From: Bradysia coprophila
Taxonomy: Eukaryota > Arthropoda > Insecta > Diptera > Sciaridae
Length of the DNA: 64,000 bases
NCBI RefSeq assembly: GCF_014529535.1
Contig: NW_023503608.1
Span: 10,218,501 to 10,282,500, forward strand
Reading direction: 5' to 3'
This document shows, in pieces, positions 1 to 11,149 of the stretch (within the stretch, counting starts at the first letter, position 1; each line of letters starts with the position of its first letter). A model generated the notes under the pieces. That model did no database searches, was not told the DNA's origin, and was given only the letters and a program-made list of their open reading frames with translations. The position numbers were made by a program, and so were the translations under genes.

Positions 1-3000
1 TTTCAGATTATCCCATACTATTCTCTTTATCTTACCATGGCAAATTGTTACGTTGTTCAACAACCATTGTAGTGAAGCACAAATTCGTCCTTAGTTTAAT
101 GAAAAGCGATATCTCGAAAATTACTTCTTCAATCAGAATCAAAACAAAACAGTGAAGAATACAGTCAAATGTCTAAAAATGCGCGTAAACAACCGTCAGT
201 TGGACATGCACACACACACACACAACTTAATAATTTCCATTCATGGCTCATTGTGATCCCAGCATAAAAATGTATGAGTTGTGTATAGTCCAGGTTAACT
301 AAGTAATTCCAGTCATTTGAAAATGATTGAAATTTTAATATGTTTCACTCTTCAATCTTCGAACACTTTCACATTGCACGGGACAATGTGCTACAATCAA
401 TTGCAAAGGTATTTCATGCATCATCTGAGATATCTTTGCAGTTGATTCATCTGTTATCGACACCGACGACAAAATTAAATCAATGAATTTGATTTAATGT
501 CCTCTATAAAGTACAACATGTTAAACGAATGAAGTAAAAGATTTTGTTTCAGTCATGATTTCAGTCTTCTATTGAAAATGCCTCGATCTAATCAAATAAC
601 GATTCGATAACTGTCGTAATTGTATTACAGGTCCCTGTTGGAAGGAAAACTCAGGTAGTAAAAGAAATGAGTAGAGTAGGTGGCTCGAGGTCAAAGCTGG
701 GTAGGAAAATATATTCAGAAAATTCTTATTCTTACTGAAAGACCTTCCGAATACCTTGCATTATATAGCAGATCGTCCACGAAAATTACTATTTTAATAT
801 TCGGCGATGATTTCCATTTTTTAATCGATCTCCATCTTCCAAAACTGTCTATTACTATGGCGACCCTTGTAGAAAACTCCTCGACTTGTATATGAATTCT
901 AGTAGATGAAAGAGTGAGAGAAAATATTAGAAAAAGTATGAGTTAACTGTGATATTCTTGCCGTTTTTAAATAATATATTTGTATCGACACTGAAGCTAA
1001 AGTCTTTGATCGTAGATCTTTAGATCTCTGTTACAATTAGATTTTTAAAAAAATGAAAATCTAGAAGTTTCACATATAATACTTGTCCAAGTGGATACGT
1101 AACATCATCTCGAACACCATAAATTATTTGTCGTCTTTTCAGACGAAAAATGTAATAAGTTCCCATACAATTAGTCCAACTTCCAAGTATAAATCGTAAC
1201 ATTGATGAATAAACTCCGTTGTTAGCGAGACCATAAAATATCAATCAACATTTTATAAGCAGAAATAGTTTGCTGTTCATCACACACCAACCATATACTC
1301 ATTTATGATGTACATATAAGTTCGATTGTTGTGCCATACAGAACAATAAAATCGTTTATATTTTCTGCGGATGAAATAATGGAACTTTAACTTCTGCAAA
1401 ACATGAGACGAAGCTTCAACATATTTATAACAAAATAATGTGATCTGTGAAAAAATTGTAGCGACAGTTTGATATTTGCGTATAAGTCTTAACTAGAGAC
1501 GTACTATTGCAGTCAAACCCACCATTAGTTTTGACCGTTATCTTTCCTAATAAAACATTAGCCGAAGAAATACTTTTCGATGCACAGGTATGCTGGTGAG
1601 TTTTTTTTTTGTAGCAAAATGCAATTAACAATTATTATATGAAACTATTAAGTGTAATGTTTCTTACATAATTTCGCATAAAATGAGCAAATAGTTTTTT
1701 TTATGAATCTGGGAAAAAATTCGTTTTATTATCTTTTACGTTGCCTCTAAAAATTTTACCAAATTTTTAAGACCTTGGTGGTTATCTTCTCTTGCAATGA
1801 AAGCCGCAATTATTTAATTTATTATTCTACTCTTTACTCAAGTGGTCTTACGATGCGTTCTTTTGTGGGCTAAATACTCATTGAAGGCATTAGTATGTAA
1901 GCGCTCAACTTTGATAAATTATTATAATTGTTACCATATTCCAATCAGGTTCGGTTTTATTTACATTCTGTATTTTTTTGTTAGACTCATTTTGTATGCG
2001 CTGGAGTTTAGAAGACCAGAACATTTGTTTAGCTGACTCTACACGTTTCATAGATCAAGGATGTTTATGCATTGTGAGTTAAATCGGGGACTCTTGCGAA
2101 AAGGAACTTAGTGATTTGGTTCATTTGGACGTAGTCAATTGAAATTGATGTTGTAAAGTCAGTGCCACTGAATATTATCATTTTATGTATTGAGTGGAAT
2201 TAATGGCCTGGTCTTACTTGGGGGGCCCTTGCAAGAGTTAGTAGCTTTTACTGTTATAGGTACTTATTCGATTTAAAAAGATGCTCGGTAGTAAATATGA
2301 GTGAAAAGAATTTACGGACATAAATCAGTCTCGAGTACAGTATAGTCATCAGTAACATTTAAAATTGTCTTTAAAATGCACATCAGTTTAAGCCATCAAA
2401 AACCACAGAGTTACAACAACATGTCGCATAAAAAAATAGGAAATTCAAATTAATATAAAATTTGTATGAAGCATATTAGATACGCTATTCGCTACATTAT
2501 CAAGTTCATGCGACTTTTTGGTAAAGAAAAAAAAGTTGTTTATTTACCTAAATATTCGTTGATTCAAGTTTACATACGGCCCAATCTGAGACACCTTTTT
2601 TATATAGTCAATTTCTTATCAAGGTAATTTCAATTAAAGAGTTTCGGAGTAAGCAGCGAATAAACATATCCGTATACGACACTCGTATAGTTTACTTACC
2701 TTTTATCGACTGATTTTAGGTAATTGTGTACCAGAAGGGTAAACGATCTGTTCGATATCTATGCTTCCTATCAGGACATTCTTGAAGAACTTAGAATGTT
2801 CACCTGAAACACTTTTTACTTCGTTCGGTTGATAGTTTTATTAAGTGTTAATTATATCTTGTTACACAGCATTGAACTGTACGCATAAAAATGCAATCTG
2901 CTCTAATAAAACACTGCCATTGAATTTCAATTGAATTTAAATTGTAATGAAATGAAAAATGAAGTCACATTTGCATGAATCAACGAAATCGATTGAGTAT

Positions 3001-6000
3001 AATGTCTAACGTCGAATTTGCTATCGGAAAATCATGTGTATATGTATGCATAGTCAAATTAAAAGCGCGAGCAACCGAATTTTATTTATTTAAAAAATGA
3101 TTAAGTACTTACGAATACAGTGGCTAAGTGTATGTTTCAATATTTTGCTGAGCGTGTTTCTGTTAACAGTAAACAAATATTATTTTGAGCAGACAACATC
3201 TCCGAAAATATTCTCGAAGTTTACATTAAAATTATTTGTAATTCCTTAGCCAGTCAGCATCTTAACAAATTTCATTCAAATAATTACACACGCGAAAAAT
3301 GGAGACAATTTACAAAATTTTACTATTACTATTATAGGTCAACCGAATTGTGTGAGACAATTTCGTCGTTCAAAAGAAAAAATGTTAACCAACAAACAAA
3401 TAATTACTTTTAATTTCAAATGTTTACGTCTAATTCATTATCTTTAAAATCATCTCTTCTGCATGTCAAGGCATATAATGTTAAACAATTAATTAGTGTG
3501 TTGAATACAAATGAAGTGTGACATTACGTCATGCATTTGTCTTAAAAGAAATTAACAACACTTAAAGCGCTATATTGTTTTGTTTGAAATGTTGAGACTG
3601 TTGTGACTGTCGAGACCGCATAGCGATATATGAATTCTTTGGCAGCAGTAGTTAGGGATTATTTATGTAACTTCGAAGAGAAAATCGTCTGCCTCCATAA
3701 AACTAAGCTGCAAATACAAGTGTATCGGCATAATGTAACGTTTGAATCTGCTACTTCTTTTGTTATTCAACTATCGTTTAACCTTTTACTTCTTTAGTTT
3801 TAGCTACTTGGCTACGGTGGCAGTCTCTAATACGAAAGCTTGTAAATCTCAAGGCTGTAAACTTTGAGGAGATCCTGCAGATACAGATGCTCGGGTGACA
3901 TACACAAAATCTGTAATTTTCATACATTTTCATAGAAGATGGATCCTCAATTTTGACAATGTCATAGTAGGTGTGTCCCCGCGTATCTAATAAAATGGCG
4001 GTCTGCGTGACCTCCCCAAGAGTCTATAGCCTTGGTAAATCTCCAGAGTTATAACTCGAGCATCTGTAACTGTTCCTTTGTATATAACAAGGATTAGAAA
4101 CTCCAAATATTTTACTACTTTTGAGCTATAAGTCCTTAAGATGATTCATCGTAACCATCAAGGAATCCTCTTGAGAAATCGAATCTATAGCGGAAATTGG
4201 GTTTTAAGAAACCGTTCCTCCGTTTGCTCTTCTTAATAATAAATTTCTTGTAAAATCTTTGCAACTTCTATTCTCGAAGCATTTTAAATTAAACGAAAAT
4301 TTTCCTATGTATTAATCAAGGCCGAACAGAGTGAGATGAGCCACCTCGTAGACGAATTTGTCACCACTTCAGACCTTAAATAAACACATAGCACCCATTA
4401 CAAAGAAAACAGTTCATTCGGAACGCCGTGACCTTTTAATCCTCAACTAAAAGCGTCGCTTCCAACCTTACAATGAAATCAAAAGTATTAAAATATACAT
4501 AAACTCGAGTGTGTCTCATTTACGCGAACATCGATATTTAGCTCCTATTCGTTTGTTAACAACGAAAATTTAAGAGAAGAAAAAAATGAAATGCTGTAAC
4601 CATATGACAATAAATGGCAGACATACATAATATTTTAAAGTGGTGTATTGTGCGTTGTGTTTAACAATTTTCCATATACCAGCCAAATTTAAATATTAAA
4701 ACTAAAAAATAAAATTGTAATTTAACTTAACAGCCATCGTTATTGTTCTAAACATACCATATAGTAACATTAAATGTGTGCTGTATATGTATCGTCATAT
4801 AACTCATATTATATATTGTGTATCAGTTCGTCTTTGCGATATTATTCATTTCACACCTGAAGATTCAAGGCAAAGGTATAAAATTCATTGTCGATAGCTG
4901 AACCAAAACTAGTCGATTTTTGAAAACTGCGCGGTAAACACGTTATAAAACACAAGGAGAGTACACGATTAATAAATTGATTTGTTAATTGGAAAAGGTG
5001 TGTTTTGATTCGATTTAATTATTATTATTTCAGTGAGCAATATTTTACGATTAAAATTCTTTAAGCAACTGGAAAAATCAATGAAACGAATAAAGTGTAA
5101 AAAGGACTATCTTCCGTAAAACGAATGTGAGAAACAAGAAATTGTGTCGATCCTATCGTTAGCCAAGTTAAATCGCTTAAATTAAATGTGTTCTAAATAA
5201 TATCAAATTATACAAAGGACTGTCCTGGCCTGTGCCAAATTTACAAAATAAATAAATTGAATTGTTCTGACTTTTTTCTTCGAATTGAACGAAACAAACA
5301 AGCGACAACAGAAGTATCATTCACCAGAAAAATTTCTATTCGCCAATTCGTAAATTGGCTAATTTACTGAACAAATAATGGGACAAACGAAGCAAATGTA
5401 ATGTTTTGCAAAGACTGTTTGAATTTAAAATAAACACAAAAAATGTGCTAATATTCGGGCATATTGCTAAAAAGGCTCACTACCAAATTAAAGTGTTGAT
5501 GTCATTATATAACATAAAAGCTAACAAAAAACTAAGGAAAATTTCGAAAATATAAACGAATCAAAGTATTTCTTTGAAAGATTATCCATATCGAATGTCC
5601 GTGCAGCGTAACTAAAACGGGCAAAAACAGCCTATTCAAATAGCAGATTTTCAACGGATAACAATCAATGGCTAATATGCTGTGATATATTCATAGCTTC
5701 ATCACGATCGGCATTATTTTATTATTAATTTTTTTTTTTAAACACTTCATTCAAGTACATACATGCATCCAAAGGACGTACGTTTATACATGAACGAAGC
5801 ATGTAAATTAGGTGGTTATGCCGTAAATAGACCGCATTTTTATTAATAAATTCTCATCGCAAAAATTACTGTCTTTGAGACTTAAATAAAGTGCGCAATT
5901 ATCTAATGAGCAATAATTGAAAACAATTAGCTCGGAGGTTCTTTTCATTAAAATTGTACCTGTATGTCGATTTTGCGCTTCATTTTGATGATTATCGGTT

Positions 6001-6201
6001 CGAAACAATTTTATGTTTATAATAATAGAAATCAGCCCTGCAGGATTTTACACATAAATTTCAGCGTTCTGTTGAATACTCTGTTACAGCAAACACATTT
6101 TGCGTAAAACAGTTTTTAACAATGGAAGGAAATCCTGTCGTCATCAATGAGCGAATCTTCAAAGAAATCTTTGGAATCTTCCATATTTAAATCAAAAATC
6201 G
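1..6201. other. gene-poor AT-rich stretch
   Basis: I see no convincing coding exon, RNA gene or transposon open frame here. Short open frames lack protein-like composition and splice context. There is a short CA microsatellite near 209-224. A roughly 22-bp motif (AATGAAGTAAAAGATT, near 529-550) recurs near 12013, 13305 and, inverted, near 38490. It could be intergenic DNA or intron of a gene outside the window. Confidence 0.5.
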
Positions 6202-6208
6202 GCAATAT

Positions 6209-6518
6209 CAACGCACTTCAAGAATAAGTGGTACACTTGCGGAATTTTGAAAACCGACACATTTTCTATTTCGTCGTTTAGTGTTTTTTTGTAAATTTTG
6301 CATGTAGAAAAATGGAGAAACGAGGAGTAAAACACAGAAACAGAAAATGTGTCGGTTTTCAAAATTCCGTGTGTGTACTCTAAATAGAGTACTGAAACTG
6401 GACAGTGTATCAAACAATTTGTATCAAACACTATAAAAAAATGTAGAACCAAGTTTCATACAAAATACTACTCTATTTGGCAGCTGTCATTAGAATCACT
6501 GTTCCTCGAAGTGCGCTG
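6209..6518. mobile_element. MITE (CAACGCACTTCAAG family), carrying a second MITE
   Basis: The ends CAACGCACTTCAAG and CTCGAAGTGCGCTG are imperfect inverted repeats. The element is flanked by a 7-bp direct repeat GCAATAT at 6202-6208 and 6519-6525, which reads as a target-site duplication. A shorter copy of the same family lies at 45164-45323 and a degraded one near 56505-56640; all share TGGTACTCTAAA and a TTTGGCAGCTGTCATT-like block. There is no coding capacity. Confidence 0.75.
6240..6369. mobile_element. inner MITE inserted in the outer MITE
   Basis: A 130-bp element with about 30-bp near-perfect terminal inverted repeats (CGGAATTTTGAAAACCGACA and its complement). It interrupts the GTGGTACTCTAAA block that is continuous in the related copy at 45164, so it inserted after the outer element. 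Partial GTAC-like repeats flank it. Non-coding. Confidence 0.7.
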
Positions 6519-6525
6519 GCAATAT

Positions 6526-7379
6526 CTACTAGGATGAAGCTGTTTCTCAGTCTTGGTGGTTTGTGTCACCAAAGCGACGTCTTAAGGCGTGATTTTTGGT
6601 TTTCCGTCTTTTGATTTTGACACACAAAATACTCTAATACATCGCTAACTATTTGAGAATTCTAAATATTCTACTAGAGGAGAAAAAGATTCATAGACTC
6701 ACTGTCTTAGTCTTGTCGAAGTGGTAATTGAATTTATACTTGGTCAATGAAAACAAAAGTGCGACTCTAGTTAATGACGTCTTATGTTGGAAATTAATGA
6801 TCTAATCTAAAAACTGTTTGATTATATATATCTAAGCGGCCATAAAATGTGCTACCAAACGGTTTAATCAACAAAATTCAAAAATTTTTAGCACATCCAA
6901 ACTAAGAGGCGAATACGCTAATTTAAGAAACAAGCCCATTGCATATCCATTTATTACATTCACATAAATTATTTTGCAAATATTTAAACTGAAATGTACT
7001 TTAACTTGCTTGTTGTTCAATTAATAGTGTTCTTCAATATTCATATTTCAGTCACGTGAATGTTATGCACTCAAAGAATTAGGGAAGCTTACAAAGTGAA
7101 AAAAAATCTTTGGAGTTCAATAATTTTCTGTTTGGATTAATATAAACAAAATATAAAAGCAGGATCGGGTTCAGGGACCCTGGATCGGGGTACAGTTACT
7201 CAGAACAGAAATGATTAGATTTTTCCGTTTTAGTTCATGTTAGGACCGTTCGTTCATTACTCAATCAACATTTCATATGTCGACAACGTTACAAGTAAAC
7301 AATAGTGAAGGAAACGTTAACGCGGGTCAAGTAATAGATTTTTGGTGAAACATTATTCGATATTTTTAACAAATGAAGA
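6526..7379. other. no feature seen
   Basis: AT-rich DNA between two MITEs. No supported gene, RNA or repeat was recognised. Confidence 0.4.
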
Positions 7380-7387
7380 GACAGATT

Positions 7388-7577
7388 CACGGCAGAGTAA
7401 AATAAACCAGGCAGGAGCGGTTCATTTTCGAAACGTCAAATAAGGGACCTAATACACTGTATGAAAATGAACTCAAATGAATACTGACATTTTATTCGCA
7501 AAAAATATAGGGCTACTAGATTATTCAGGTCCCTAGTGAAATCAGCGCTCCTGCCTGGTTATCTTTACTCTGTCGTG
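7388..7577. mobile_element. hAT-type MITE with 8-bp target duplication
   Basis: A 190-bp non-coding element. Its ends form about 32-bp inverted repeats (CACGGCAGAGTAAA on the left, TTTACTCTGTCGTG on the right; inner block CCAGGCAGGAGCG). A perfect 8-bp direct repeat GACAGATT flanks it at 7380-7387 and 7578-7585, the duplication length made by hAT and P superfamily transposases. It lies just upstream of the broken retroelement. Confidence 0.8.
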
Positions 7578-7603
7578 GACAGATTAGATGATTACATGGT
7601 AAT

Positions 7604-9201
7604 GTGATTGCCAATTGTACAAAGTTTGAACAAAAAAAAAATACAGTATTCAAAAATGCCTTTAACAGCGTGGAGAGAGACGAAATGTTGAAAAACATCA
7701 GATTGAAGTCACCATCAATATATCCGTTCATGTGGCAATGCTACTCATCACAGGCCCGGACTGGCCATATGGTGAATTCGGGGAATTCCCGATGGGCCTT
7801 TTGGATTTTTGTATGAGAATTTTTAATTTGTGGGCCTTTTTAAATTGAGTTGCATGGAGGATGGGCTTTTTCGAGCCAGTCCGGTACTGACTCATCACCA
7901 TCAATTCTATTCTTCGGAAACGATCAGATAATGTCCGAAGTTGGAGCACAACAAGGCGACCCTTGTGGACCTTTGGCTTTTTCATTAATAATTCAACCGA
8001 TTATTGAAAATTTGTTATCAGAGCTAAACATATGGTATATGGTATGGTATTTAGATGATGGCACATTAGGAGGACAGCCGGATACAGTTCTGAATGATTT
8101 GAAATTAATAATAGAGGAATGTCGTAACATCGGTTTGGAGATCAACCCCTCAAAATGTGAGTTGTTTTTCTGTGGTGATCGGATGGAATCAGTAGTTCAA
8201 GATTTCGAAGCAATATCTGCTGGTATCAAAATTGTAACCGATGATTTGGAACTTTTGGGAGCACCAATTTCTGAGGGATCAGAAGATTATACCGACGCTC
8301 TAAATGAATGGTCGCTAGTGTCCGAATCACTTCCAGATGTAAAGATTTATCAAAATGAATGGGATGATTTACTTATGTCAGACAAAATGGAATCATTCAA
8401 TTTTCAATCGAATAAAGACAAGGCAAGACACCTAGCATCTTTACACAACGAGTCAAATGCATGGCTGTCAGCTTTACCTTCCAAATTCGTTGGCACGTTT
8501 TTGGACAACAACACGTTCCGAATCTCTACAGCTCTTCGTATTGGTTCCGATATTTGTAAAACACACAAATGCATTTGTGGTGATATAGTATCAACCGATG
8601 GAACACACGGACTAAGCTGTTCAAAAAGGGCAGGCCGTCTACCTCTTCATGCAGATCTGAACACAATCATATAAAACGCTCTACATTCGGCTATCATTCC
8701 TTCGAGAAAAGAACCACCAGGAATGTTTCGTGATGATGGGAAGAGAGTTGACGGAGTAACCCTTGTGCCATGGAGTCGTGGTCAAATGCTCGTTTGGGAT
8801 GCTACATGTTCCGACACACTTGCACCATCTTATTTGAATATGTCATCTTCTAAAAGTGGGTCGGTCGCAGAATTAGCAGCAAAAAATAAACATCGAAAAT
8901 ACAAAGGACTACTGGAGCAGAACTTCTTGATCCTTCCATTTGCTGTGGAATCTTTGGGGGTATGGTCTTTAGAGACGATAGATTTTATCAACAAACTAGG
9001 CAAAAAAATATCACAAGCAACGGGAGAAAGAAAATCAAAGACGTATCTAAAACAACGGATAAGTTTAGCCATTCAAAGAAACAATGCTGCGAGTGTAATG
9101 GCTACATTCGATACGTCGGAAAATATGAACGAGATATTTTATATTTTGTAAACGCTTTATTTCTTGTAAAAAAAAACGTTTTGTAATAAAAAAAAAAAAA
9201 A
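7604..9201 (+). pseudogene. non-LTR retrotransposon fragment: reverse transcriptase plus C-terminal endonuclease-like domain
   Basis: The frame holds reverse transcriptase blocks: KNAFNSVERDEML, then AQQGDPCGPLAFS, then the catalytic box WYLDDGTLGG near 8047-8076. Downstream come a cysteine-histidine knuckle (CICGD...GTHGLSC) and a block RVDG...VWDATCSDTLAPSYL. This resembles restriction-like endonucleases of R2/CRE/Utopia-type non-LTR elements; the clade is inferred. The copy is dead: the 5' part is missing, a MITE interrupts the RT at 7751-7889, one in-frame TAA sits at 8672-8674 between knuckle and endonuclease, and the region between RT and knuckle looks shortened. It ends in an A-rich tail near 9188-9201. 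A second fragment lies at 17587-17965 on the other strand. Confidence 0.8.
7751..7889. mobile_element. hAT-type MITE inside the reverse transcriptase
   Basis: A 139-bp element beginning CAGGCCCGGACTGGCC and ending in a degraded complement, GCCAGTCCGGTACTG. A perfect 8-bp direct repeat ACTCATCA flanks it (7743-7750 and 7890-7897). Ignoring the element and one repeat copy makes the RT frame continuous, so this is a clean insertion. A CAGG start with 8-bp duplications fits hAT. Confidence 0.85.
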
Positions 9202-9422
9202 GGAAATACAGTATCGAACTTGAGGTTGTTCCTGTCGAGTGGTCTTTTCCTTTTGCTAAAGCTATGCATAAACGTCTGCGAATTACATATTTAATTCATG
9301 ACAAAAACCACTCATCTGTCAGTTTTAACGAGTATAAATTTATGTTCAACGATTAATTTCAGATGATTGTATAAGGAGACGTTCGTGAAACAATTGTATG
9401 CTCAATAAATCAAAAATCAGTC

Positions 9423-11149
9423 ATGAATCCTGTGCTGATAATTTTGCAAGCCTTAATTCTAACTTCAAATGCACAACGAAGCTCTTTCCCACTACCAGAC
9501 GTAACGCCTGCCGAGAGACAATTTAAAGTGTATGTAGTCTACAATCCTTCCTCATCCTTCCTACTCTCTAACTTTTCTTCCATCACCGATACAGTGTCTA
9601 TGAATGGGACACCATTGAATTCGCATATGGCAGCGATATAGAGCGTGCAAATGCAATTTATTCAAACTATTACATACCGCAGAACAATATCATTTCGGAT
9701 ATTAAAGCGTTCGCTAATCGCCTTTATGTCACTCTACCGAGAATGAGACCCGGAGTGCCGGCAACATTGGGATGGATGATTTCGCCAGGTGATAATGGAC
9801 GAACTGATCCTGAAATTGAACCGTTCCCGTCGTGGGAAATGAACGAGGTAGGAAATTGCTCTGCGCTGCAATTTGTGCAAGGCATTGCGGTTGACACGGA
9901 CGGTATAATGTGGGTAATTGATTCCGGAAGGGTTGATACACTATCTCAAGGTAAGGATTAGAAGAGTTGTTTCGATTGTGAAAAAAAATCTGTATTCCGT
10001 CTATTACAAAAGGATCAACAAGACACTTGAATTGCCAACCGAAACTATTGTTGTTGGATCTTAAGCGGAATGGTTCCATCATTCATCGATATCACTTCCC
10101 AGACGATGTGGCAGCTCGAGGCAACAACTATTTGAACAGAATTGTTATTGATGACGCATCTGGTGGATTTGCTTACATTACCGATAACAGTGGTGCTGAT
10201 CCAGGTTAATTACACTCTCTTTGCTATTGAACCTGATTATTCTTTGACTTTCCGGTTAATTTCAGGAATCGTTGTTTATTCAAGACGTCTGAACCGATCA
10301 TGGAAAGTTAGGGAAAACAACTCGATGCGAGCCGCTCAAAATGCTAGAGAATTTTCGGTCAACGGAACAGATCTCAATTTTGCTATTCATATTAATGGTA
10401 TCGCTCTCGGTCCATACTACAACCCTGACACAGGAACCAGTTCGTCCGCGACAGCTCCGTCGTACAATGCTCTAAACGACAACTATGAAAGAAATGTCTA
10501 TTACTCTCCGTTAACCAGTTACCACCTGTACTCGATACCAGCATCATTGCTCCGTGATCCAGACTTTGCTCGGCGATCAACGCCTCGCGATGTTCTGCAG
10601 GCCGTTACAGACTTGGGATTAAAAATTTCACAAACCGATGGAATGATTATGGATAATCGAGGCATATTGTACTATGGTTTGTTGAAGGAGCACGCCTTAG
10701 CTCAATGGGATTCGTACAAACCGTTCAGTTTAGACAATCAGTTGATCATAGCTAAAGATGACAACTACATTCAGTGGACGGATGGTATGACCTTCGATGA
10801 GGAAGGATATTTGTACATTGTGGTGAATCGTTTGCACAACTTTGTCGCCGGACTTTTGCGTCCGAATGATATCAATTTCAGAATCCTGAGAGCAAAAACA
10901 GGAACGCTCAGCTATGTGTATACGAATAGTTTCGGTGCACGTAATCCGCTAAACGACAATATACTGAACAGGGGTATATTCATAAACGATGTACTGGAAA
11001 ATGGTTTGGGCATATCGTCAACACCGACATTTAGTTCATTGGAGGGTCGCAATGGATACGGTAGAAGTTCAGCGAGTGGATTGTCTCTTTGTGGAAGTAT
11101 TACGCTTGGATTGGCCGCTATAGTTCTTCTGCAATTTAAACACATTTGA
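9423..11149 (+). CDS. yellow-family (MRJP) secreted protein
   Basis: Model: exons 9423-9529, 9595-9950, 10013-10204 and 10266-11149; phases join exactly to give 512 aa. The start is the ATG before a signal peptide (MNPVLIILQALILTSNA). The MRJP/yellow fold follows: VVYEWDTIEFAY, GWMISPGDNG, a metal/cofactor-site-like WVIDSGRVD, YHFPDDVAARGNNYLNRIVI, AYITDNSGADPGIVVYSR and VYYSPLTSYHLYSIP. Yellow proteins are secreted and act in cuticle melanisation, behaviour or as ligand binders; I cannot assign the paralogue with certainty. The C-terminus is a hydrophobic tail after a Ser/Gly-rich stretch, which may be a GPI signal or a membrane anchor, unusual in this mostly soluble family. All introns are 61-65 bp with GT-AG ends. 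Confidence 0.9.

Noticed and set aside
8830-9072. Minus-strand frame within the retroelement
   Set aside because: Antisense shadow of the endonuclease-like domain.
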